This document shows, piece by piece, positions 8,528 to 14,048 of a stretch of 17,245 nucleotides of DNA; position 1 is the stretch's first letter; every line of letters starts with the position of its first letter. A program made the translations under genes and the position numbers. The stretch is from contig NZ_CAUYTL010000046.1 of assembly GCF_963575615.1 (NCBI RefSeq), forward strand, positions 1 to 17,245. The letters run 5' to 3'. The DNA comes from Listeria_A hofi (GTDB lineage Bacteria; Bacillota; Bacilli; Lactobacillales; Listeriaceae). A model generated the notes under the pieces. It worked only from the letters and a program-made list of their open reading frames with translations. It was not told the DNA's origin and made no database searches.

Positions 8528-8785
8528 TTATTCGATTTTTTCGCCGTAAAATTTCGCTTTAGCCTTACAAATTGGGCATTTTATCTTGTGTTTCTCATGT
8601 GAACACGAATCACCGCTATCTGATGTCATCATGCCATATGCTTTTTTCAGTAGTGGAATTGCGATAACAATCCCGATTAGCGTCATCAAAGCAATAAAGC
8701 CAATAAAAATCAGTCCCGCCGCAACACCAATCACGATAACTTTCTTCACTGTGTGTCCTAGATCAAAGCGTTCTTCCTCTTCCAT
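8528..8785 (-). CDS. Small membrane protein with Cys/His zinc-ribbon-like tail
   Basis: An 85-residue protein I do not recognise. Residues 1-14 are charged (MEEEERFDLG). Residues about 15-46 are hydrophobic and make one long or two short membrane segments with a Gly/Ile-rich core. The C-terminal tail carries C61, H63, H66, C70 and C73 (CSHEKHKIKCPIC), a spacing that could bind one metal ion. The ATG start has GGAG about 10 nt upstream. The gene begins 49 nt after the stop of the HAD phosphatase gene on the same strand, so they are probably co-transcribed. It ends at the shared terminator. A redox or metal-sensing membrane role would be a guess. Confidence 0.7.
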   Translation of the reverse strand: MEEEERFDLGHTVKKVIVIGVAAGLIFIGFIALMTLIGIVIAIPLLKKAYGMMTSDSGDSCSHEKHKIKCPICKAKAKFYGEKIE

Positions 8786-8834
8786 TTTGAATCAGCTCCC
8801 TAGATAAAATTTCTTCCAATTTCAGCATAACATG

Positions 8835-9650
8835 TTACTTCTCAAAATCAAGTAAAAACTGCCCGAGCCCACCAGTGTCGTGATGGCCCGCAACATAATC
8901 CGCAATTGCCAGCGTTTCTGGAATGCTGTTCTCCATCGCTACGCCCATGTTCGCAAGCTCAATCATGCCGATATCATTCTCGTTATCGCCAAACGCAATC
9001 GTCGTCTCCAAATCAAGCCAGCCAGTTTCATCTAGATACGCCAAACCATGCGCTTTATCTATGCCAACATTCATAATATCCACCAACGTCGCACCAGAAG
9101 ACATCACAGCAAGCGGTAGTTTCGACAACGCCTCGCGCACCGCCGCACGCTTTTCCGCCTCATCCGAAAGCACCAAAACCTTCAATGCAAACGCACCAGA
9201 ACGCACGATTTCACCGACAACATCATCCGTCACAGTCAACGGAACCTGCTCATTTTCCGGAAGCGTTTTATTCGCCTCCACAAACCCAGCAATTTTTCCA
9301 GTCACCGTTGGCCCCACAATACGCTCCGTCGTGTACACATGATAATCCACACCAAAATCGCGAGCAACTTGAATCACCTGTGCCAACAAATCGTACGAAA
9401 TATCACTTTTCATCAAAATCTCGTTCTTCACAAAATCACGAACAAGCGCGCCGTTACAAGAAATAACCGGCATCGTGATCCCAAGCTCATGAATAAACGG
9501 CATAATCGCCAAATCAAGACGCCCCGTCGCAAGCACCACTTTTTTGCCTTGTTTCTGCCAATCGAGCAATACTTCTTTATTCAGCGGCTGAATCACTGCG
9601 CCACCCTTAGCCAGTAGCGTTCCGTCCATATCCGTTACAACTGTTTCCAT
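8835..9650 (-). CDS. Cof-type HAD-IIB family phosphatase
   Basis: A 271-residue cytosolic hydrolase of the haloacid dehalogenase superfamily, probably acting on sugar phosphates, nucleotides or flavin-type phosphates. Motif I is VVTDMDGT with catalytic D7 and D9; motif II is T42 in VVLATGR; motif III is K199 in NVGIDKAHGL; motif IV is GDNEND at 221-226. The region between motifs II and III (about 80-190) is the C2-type cap. The frame can be extended seven codons to a GTG at 9671, but the ATG at 9650 has AAGGA about 8-9 nt upstream and gives the normal short N-terminus before DMDGT, so it was chosen. Transcribed from a good promoter at 9713-9741, and probably together with the small membrane protein gene that follows. 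Confidence 0.88.
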   Translation of the reverse strand: METVVTDMDGTLLAKGGAVIQPLNKEVLLDWQKQGKKVVLATGRLDLAIMPFIHELGITMPVISCNGALVRDFVKNEILMKSDISYDLLAQVIQVARDFGVDYHVYTTERIVGPTVTGKIAGFVEANKTLPENEQVPLTVTDDVVGEIVRSGAFALKVLVLSDEAEKRAAVREALSKLPLAVMSSGATLVDIMNVGIDKAHGLAYLDETGWLDLETTIAFGDNENDIGMIELANMGVAMENSIPETLAIADYVAGHHDTGGLGQFLLDFEK

Positions 9651-9680
9651 TACAAAATCATCCTTCCACACTGGTCTGTG

Positions 9681-9700
9681 GACGCCTTTTTGTGGGCGTC
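9681..9700 (-). other. Hairpin in the 5' leader of the HAD phosphatase gene
   Basis: GACGCC (9681-9686) and GGCGTC (9695-9700) form a perfect 6-bp GC-rich stem with an 8-nt loop, starting a few nucleotides after the predicted transcription start. It could stabilise the 5' end of the mRNA. Confidence 0.45.
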
Positions 9701-9712
9701 ATTACTACTCGA

Positions 9713-9741
9713 ATTATAAAGGAGTTTTGGTGAGTTGTCAC
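9713..9741 (-). promoter_or_regulatory. SigA-type promoter of the HAD phosphatase gene
   Basis: On the minus strand: GTGACA (9736-9741), 17-nt spacer, TATAAT (9713-9718). That is a 5/6 match to the -35 box and a perfect -10, placed about 60 nt upstream of the ATG. Confidence 0.7.
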
Positions 9742-9859
9742 GACATGCTACAAATATCTATAACATAACAAATATACTCAAATTTCAAATGGTAAGTATT
9801 AATGGCATGACTCTTAGACTCTGATGTTAAATACACTTACAGCTCATACATTCAGAAGA
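9742..9859. other. AT-rich non-coding stretch downstream of the reverse transcriptase gene
   Basis: No gene, clear terminator or strong hairpin found. A short direct repeat GACTCT-TA-GACTCT lies at 9809-9822. Some defence reverse transcriptases are accompanied by a non-coding RNA, so this flank is one place to look for one, though nothing here proves it. Confidence 0.35.
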
Positions 9860-11551
9860 TTATTTTAAAAACGTTATACCTTTATCCAACAAAATCTCAA
9901 AAAATTGAAAAATGGCACTATCCTTTCCTTGCTGTTGTTTATTTCTTAATAAATAACTATCTACCTTATTCAAATTCTTTTTATTGAAAAATTGAGCCCT
10001 TTCTAAGTCTTCTTCATTTTTATGTGTAAACAAATAATCTTTCCAATATTTCCTGAATTCATTATCCGTTTCTATTTTAATAAAAAATTGATACTTAAAA
10101 AGCCAATACTCCTCATTCCACGTTTTAGTTCGTTCAAGCTTCTCATCAATGCAAACAAATAAACTCGTGATTTCATCCCTGTAGTTATTATAAAACAGTT
10201 CCATTGCAAGTACCGCACTAAAATCATCTTCTAACTTAATTATCTCTAACAATAAGTCTGATTCTAAGAAATTTTCTGTTTTATAGTAATATAGTATACC
10301 TAGCAAAGAAAATAATTCTTGATTATAGTTCAAATTAGTGAAACGCTTTACATTCTTAACAATTAATTTTTTGTGTTTTGTCAAATTATTATTTATCTCT
10401 GTTTCATTTATATCGATATTCTTGTTCTTAAAAAAATCAATCATATAAGCCCCAGTACTAGGTGTCATAATGACGATATTTAACAATTTACTCAATATTG
10501 GTTGATTAATCACATTGACTGGTATCTCCTCTTTGTTTATAGCACTTGCTAATCCTTTAAATACTAATTTCGGAGCACCTTTCAACCCTTTTTTTTGAAA
10601 TATCAGGGCCTGCTCTATGTATCTATGTACCTTTGCCCTAACAAGTCGAGAACTTTCATCCCCCTTAAGGTTGCTAAAATATGAAAAAAAATACTCTGAA
10701 CTATTGTCCACCTCAAAAGGATAGGTATCAATTATATTTTTCTCTTTCTTTATAACAAGATTATATTGACCTAGTATTTTCTGTAGACAATTATAGAATT
10801 CTACTTGTTCTTTTGAATCATTATATGGCAATTCAAAATCATCAACATACCTTTTATAGCCATACTGAGAAAGTTCGCTATCTATCTTACACATAAATAT
10901 TTCAGCCACTATACGAGAAGCCATTGTTCCTGTTGGAATACCATGTGTTTCACCATATTGACAATCTTGTATCAAAGTGTCGAGTTGATTATAATACTTC
11001 CCTTTATCCGTTCTTGTTCTTTTAGCCTCTGTTTTTCCGACTAGTACCCATGGTAGACTATGGGTATAGATGCTTGGATAAAAATGCTGAATATCTGTTT
11101 TAAATATATAGCGATAACCCATTCTATTTGTTTCTTTTTCAATTTTATTAGATACAAATGTTTTTTCATAAAAATACTTCGAAAGTGAATGTGAACTATT
11201 CTTTATTATCTCGAGATAAATCTCTTTGTTTTCTTCAATATGTAGCCCCAGTCTGATGTAAGAATATATATTAGGCATCTTATACATTCTTCTCTCCTCG
11301 TCATTTTTATAAATGGACAGCTCTACTGGTACTGTTGGACTAGCCTTTCCCCCTGTGTGTATACTCGGGCATAATTTTATTATATCTCGACTTTGCTGAC
11401 TCAACATCTCCATATCAAAAACTTCTTGAAATATTACGGAGGATTGACTATATGGATCATCTTGGTTCAAATTATTAGATTTAGATTTTATTTCAAAGTA
11501 TCCGTATTTGACTAAATTTTCTAACGTGAAATATTTCCTATATTGTGCCAT
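9860..11551 (-). CDS. Stand-alone Abi/DRT-like reverse transcriptase (putative phage defence)
   Basis: A 563-residue protein with an N-terminal reverse transcriptase domain and an uncharacterised, helical-looking C-terminal half. RT motif A is FKTDIQHFYPSIYTHS with catalytic D153. Motif B is GIPTGTMASRIVAEIF, starting at 204. Motif C is RYVDDF with D237 and D238. All catalytic aspartates are intact. There is no maturase, intron structure or second retroelement gene nearby, so a group II intron origin is unlikely. The architecture fits the 'unknown group'/Abi class of RTs (AbiA, AbiK, Abi-P2, DRT), several of which abort phage infection. I cannot assign the exact subgroup. The gene is visibly AT-richer than its neighbours and flanked by non-coding DNA, suggesting horizontal acquisition. 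The ATG start has GGGGG about 7 nt upstream. Confidence 0.82.
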   Translation of the reverse strand: MAQYRKYFTLENLVKYGYFEIKSKSNNLNQDDPYSQSSVIFQEVFDMEMLSQQSRDIIKLCPSIHTGGKASPTVPVELSIYKNDEERRMYKMPNIYSYIRLGLHIEENKEIYLEIIKNSSHSLSKYFYEKTFVSNKIEKETNRMGYRYIFKTDIQHFYPSIYTHSLPWVLVGKTEAKRTRTDKGKYYNQLDTLIQDCQYGETHGIPTGTMASRIVAEIFMCKIDSELSQYGYKRYVDDFELPYNDSKEQVEFYNCLQKILGQYNLVIKKEKNIIDTYPFEVDNSSEYFFSYFSNLKGDESSRLVRAKVHRYIEQALIFQKKGLKGAPKLVFKGLASAINKEEIPVNVINQPILSKLLNIVIMTPSTGAYMIDFFKNKNIDINETEINNNLTKHKKLIVKNVKRFTNLNYNQELFSLLGILYYYKTENFLESDLLLEIIKLEDDFSAVLAMELFYNNYRDEITSLFVCIDEKLERTKTWNEEYWLFKYQFFIKIETDNEFRKYWKDYLFTHKNEEDLERAQFFNKKNLNKVDSYLLRNKQQQGKDSAIFQFFEILLDKGITFLK

Positions 11552-11612
11552 ACTGTTTCCCCCTGCATAACAATAAACATACTGTAAGTACTCCTAATCT
11601 AAAATCATTACT

Positions 11613-11638
11613 TTAGTAACTCATCCTCTCGTTACTAA
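11613..11638. promoter_or_regulatory. Perfect dyad at the reverse transcriptase promoter
   Basis: TTAGTAAC (11613-11620) and GTTACTAA (11631-11638) form an exact 8-bp inverted repeat with a 10-nt spacer, at the predicted transcription start of the reverse transcriptase gene. It could be an operator or a 5'-leader hairpin. Confidence 0.6.
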
Positions 11639-11641
11639 CTA

Positions 11642-11671
11642 ATTATCCATAAAAAACAGCACTCTATACAA
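11642..11671 (-). promoter_or_regulatory. Putative promoter of the reverse transcriptase gene
   Basis: On the minus strand: TTGTAT (11666-11671), 18-nt spacer, GATAAT (11642-11647), about 90 nt upstream of the start codon. It lies just downstream of the stop of the DUF1433-like gene, which is on the same strand, so read-through from that gene is also possible. Confidence 0.5.
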
Positions 11672-11696
11672 ATTCCAAAAATAACATTACACATTC

Positions 11697-12116
11697 TCAT
11701 TTTCGTTTCTCCTGCTCACGCTTTTCAATCTCTGACACAGGAACCATATCGTGGTTTAAACTTTTGGCATATGGAAAAGATTCACCATCAACATTTAACG
11801 CTGTTTCAAAGTGCTCCCCATAAATCCCAGCATCAAACGCTAGTTTCTTATCACCATTTACATATCCCATAATATGCGGAATTCCCGTGGGATTGACATC
11901 TACACCCGTAATCGTTACAGAATCAATATTTTCATAATTATATTTTAAATATTTTTCAATCCTAGGCTCCTCCTCAGCAATCAATTTATTATCCGCTTCT
12001 TCCTGTACTACTTCCCGTTTATGTATTTCATGTTTCACAAATAACACACCTCCTGCTATACTAAATAGTAAAAGAACACCAATACTTGCTAATATTATCT
12101 TAGTTCGTGTTTTCAT
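11697..12116 (-). CDS. Membrane-anchored DUF1433-like protein, putative immunity factor
   Basis: A 139-residue protein with a basic N-terminus and one hydrophobic segment at about 7-28 (IILASIGVLLLFSIAGGVLF). The remaining ~110 residues would face outside. There is no Cys lipobox, so it looks like a signal-anchored protein, not a lipoprotein. The sequence around 57-105 (NYENIDSVTITGVDVNPTG, then GYVNGDKKLAF) resembles the DUF1433 family common in Listeria and Bacillus; this rests on memory of the pattern. It is divergent from, and only 56 nt away from, a lipase-like putative T7SS toxin gene. A membrane-held extracytoplasmic protein beside such a toxin is a natural immunity candidate, as with TilA next to TslA in S. 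aureus; this function is inferred. AAAGGGTG precedes the ATG. Confidence 0.65.
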   Translation of the reverse strand: MKTRTKIILASIGVLLLFSIAGGVLFVKHEIHKREVVQEEADNKLIAEEEPRIEKYLKYNYENIDSVTITGVDVNPTGIPHIMGYVNGDKKLAFDAGIYGEHFETALNVDGESFPYAKSLNHDMVPVSEIEKREQEKRK

Positions 12117-12172
12117 ATAATCACCCTTTTCCCATATATATCATATCATAAATTGAACTGGAGGAAATACTT
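12117..12172. promoter_or_regulatory. Short divergent control region between putative immunity and toxin genes
   Basis: Only 56 nt separate the two start codons. The stretch holds GGAGG (12160-12164) for the lipase, AAAGGGTG for the DUF1433-like gene, and an AT-rich core with overlapping TATGAT-like -10 sequences. Two independent full promoters would have to overlap or extend into the genes. Confidence 0.45.
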
Positions 12173-13345
12173 TTGGCAAAAATTACAGAAGAACAATATT
12201 TTAGTCTATCAGATAATGTGTATAAAAATCTAACATTAAAAATAAATCCCATACAGCAAATGACACCCACAAGAAAAAAAGAGCTAACTGTTACGATTTT
12301 AGAAGATAGTTCTAAATGGGTAACAATCAACTCCATCGACAAAAAAAGCGGACTCCAAGCAGCTGCCGTCGTCCCATACCAAGAATACATAGACGTATGC
12401 AGTGGAAAAACCAAAGAATTCACCAATATCATATTCACATCCCGCGGCTCGGAAGATAAAGCAGATTGGTCAACAAACTTAACTGACCTTCCAAAACACA
12501 AATTGCCTGAACAAGAAAGTCAATTCAAAGAATACAATAATTTCGTAAACACCACTCTATCCAAACACACAACCAAAGACTACAGTTTCACAGGCCACAG
12601 TCTCGGCGGTGCACTCGCGCAATATGAAGCTGTCAAGCATACCAAACCCGCGATAACCTTCGCTGCAGCCCGTTCCTTCAATAAATTAACACCCGACGAA
12701 CAAGCAAAAGCAAAGGATGGCGCATACTTTAATCTTATCAAAGATTTCCGGCATAGCGGTGACGTTGTAGGTTTACTCCCTCCCAATGCCTTCGTGTTTT
12801 ACCAACAATATTATTCCAAAAACGGCGCGGCTAGCGATCCACTGAACGCTCACCTTACAGAAGGTTTTCGCAATCAGTTTAGTAGCAATGGCGCCACAAA
12901 ACTTGCCATTTCCCCTGATGAAATTAAAGCGCTTGCGAATCGAATGAAAGATGTGGCGACAGATATTGATCGCATGGTTCGTCTCATTGAAGACTTCCGT
13001 AAAGCCGAAAGCGATGCCGTCAAGAAAATGGTGCGTAAATTCAATGATGCTACATACGGTGGCGAATATGATTTACTAAACGAAAACGACGTGGATGATG
13101 TAATGTATGACCTCGCTATCAAAAAAACAGAAGGTATCTACCGCTTCCACGATGAAGAAATTTTGCATGATTTACTTAATAAATTACTCGAACGTCAATA
13201 TCATCTACAACAATTTGCAAACGAAATCGGCAATGCGGGACACACAATGCAGCAAACAGATATCAATCTCGGTCACGATCTAGACCGTACAATTGGCAGT
13301 CTAGTTGGTATTGCGGCCGGTAACGCAGTGAATTTTTTCAAGTAA
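12173..13345 (+). CDS. Class-3 lipase-like protein with helical LXG-like C-terminus, putative type VII-secreted toxin
   Basis: A 390-residue protein with an alpha/beta-hydrolase lipase domain at about 1-240 and a long helical segment at about 245-390. The lipase elbow is FTGHSLGGALAQ with nucleophile S143; D197 in RHSGDVVGLLPP and H227 in LNAHLTEGF complete a plausible class-3 triad. There is no signal peptide. The C-terminal half is charged, heptad-like and ends in a Gly/Ala-rich hydrophobic tail (LVGIAAGNAVNFF), as in LXG-type T7SS substrates but at the opposite end. This matches the 'reverse' arrangement of the S. aureus T7SS lipase toxin TslA (established for that protein; homology here is inferred). 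The start is TTG with GGAGG 8 nt upstream. A small helical protein gene follows and a putative immunity gene is divergent. A purely intracellular lipase is the alternative. Confidence 0.72.
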   Translation: MAKITEEQYFSLSDNVYKNLTLKINPIQQMTPTRKKELTVTILEDSSKWVTINSIDKKSGLQAAAVVPYQEYIDVCSGKTKEFTNIIFTSRGSEDKADWSTNLTDLPKHKLPEQESQFKEYNNFVNTTLSKHTTKDYSFTGHSLGGALAQYEAVKHTKPAITFAAARSFNKLTPDEQAKAKDGAYFNLIKDFRHSGDVVGLLPPNAFVFYQQYYSKNGAASDPLNAHLTEGFRNQFSSNGATKLAISPDEIKALANRMKDVATDIDRMVRLIEDFRKAESDAVKKMVRKFNDATYGGEYDLLNENDVDDVMYDLAIKKTEGIYRFHDEEILHDLLNKLLERQYHLQQFANEIGNAGHTMQQTDINLGHDLDRTIGSLVGIAAGNAVNFFK

Positions 13346-13372
13346 GAAAATATAGAAAAACGGGGGCAAACA

Positions 13373-13762
13373 ATGGATTTATTTCATGAAATTAGGCAAA
13401 TAGAAGTAGAGATTGCTAAGGCGATTCTAGCAGGAGCGGATGCGACGGCTAGCGCTTTAAAATCTCAAAAAACGGAATTCGAACGGCAACTTCAACTCGC
13501 GGCTTTGAAACGTGATATGTTACGTGATGCAAACCATTTAGCCGAAGATTCTGCTCAAATCCTTCATGGCAAGGAAACAATGTTTGACGATTGGGGTCGT
13601 GAACTTACCCGTATTCAAAGCCAGCTTGGTATCTCATTCGAAAGTAAAACCGGTGACGCAATTAGCTCACAATTACAAAATGAGATTCGAAAGCTTTGCA
13701 CAGATCGTGAAGAAGATTTCCGCGAACTCCAAAAAAGCTGCAAAATCAATTTTCACATATAA
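13373..13762 (+). CDS. Small helical protein, putative T7SS targeting partner of the lipase
   Basis: A 129-residue protein made almost entirely of predicted amphipathic helix, with Ala/Leu/Glu/Lys heptad-like spacing through about residue 80. A central MFDDWGREL segment carries the only Trp. There is no signal peptide, TM segment or recognisable enzyme motif, and no canonical WXG motif (WGR occurs at 74-76). It starts 27 nt after the lipase stop with GGGGG about 6 nt before the ATG, so the two form an operon. In T7SS cargo loci small helical proteins of this size bind the helical LXG domain and help targeting (Lap proteins; the TlaA partners of TslA). Its assignment as such a partner comes from size, helicity and position only. 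Confidence 0.65.
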   Translation: MDLFHEIRQIEVEIAKAILAGADATASALKSQKTEFERQLQLAALKRDMLRDANHLAEDSAQILHGKETMFDDWGRELTRIQSQLGISFESKTGDAISSQLQNEIRKLCTDREEDFRELQKSCKINFHI

Positions 13763-13929
13763 GCTATAAAACAAAAAATACTGCTAATTTTTGATATATA
13801 TCCATTAATTTAAAGTCAACAAGCATATATCTCAGCTCTCCATCAAAGATAAAAACTGCAAACGCATTGATATAAAACAATTTATCCCCTCCCAATCACA
13901 CAAAAAAAACATACCCCTAAATTAAAATT
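13763..13929. other. AT-rich non-coding stretch after the putative toxin operon
   Basis: No gene and no convincing intrinsic terminator were found between the helical protein stop and the control region of the LPXTG gene. Confidence 0.4.
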
Positions 13930-13950
13930 AAATGTGAACAAAATGTGAAC
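13930..13950 (+). promoter_or_regulatory. Helically phased direct repeat upstream of the LPXTG gene
   Basis: AAATGTGAAC occurs twice, at 13930-13939 and 13941-13950, with an 11-nt period. It sits about 36 nt upstream of the -35 box. Tandem same-face repeats at about one helical turn are typical of OmpR/PhoB-type response regulator sites, so an activator site is likely. The regulator is unknown. Confidence 0.5.
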
Positions 13951-13968
13951 TCGATGAATTTTACCGTC

Positions 13969-13980
13969 AAATGTACATTT
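13969..13980. promoter_or_regulatory. 12-bp perfect palindrome upstream of the LPXTG promoter
   Basis: AAATGTACATTT is a perfect palindrome ending 6 nt before the -35 box. It is a candidate binding site for a dimeric regulator. Confidence 0.45.
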
Positions 13981-13986
13981 TTTCTC

Positions 13987-14015
13987 TAGCCAAAGAAATC
14001 GATACCTTGTACAAT
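13987..14015 (+). promoter_or_regulatory. Promoter of the LPXTG protein gene
   Basis: TAGCCA (13987-13992), 17-nt spacer, TACAAT (14010-14015), about 33 nt before the ATG. The -10 is good and the -35 moderate (4/6). Confidence 0.55.
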
Positions 14016-14048
14016 AGAAACTAAGCATATTAAAAAGGGGAGACACTC

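Noticed and set aside
9860..11551. Group II intron or retron reverse transcriptase
   Set aside because: No maturase/HNH domain, no intron-like flanks, and no evident msr-msd inverted repeats beside the gene were seen.
12121..12501. Minus-strand open frame overlapping the start of the lipase gene
   Set aside because: It lies wholly over the divergent control region and the lipase N-terminus, which has a clear RBS and motifs, so it is a shadow.
13566..13769. Second plus-strand frame inside the small helical protein gene
   Set aside because: It overlaps in another frame with no own ribosome binding site; the 129-residue frame starts with a good one.
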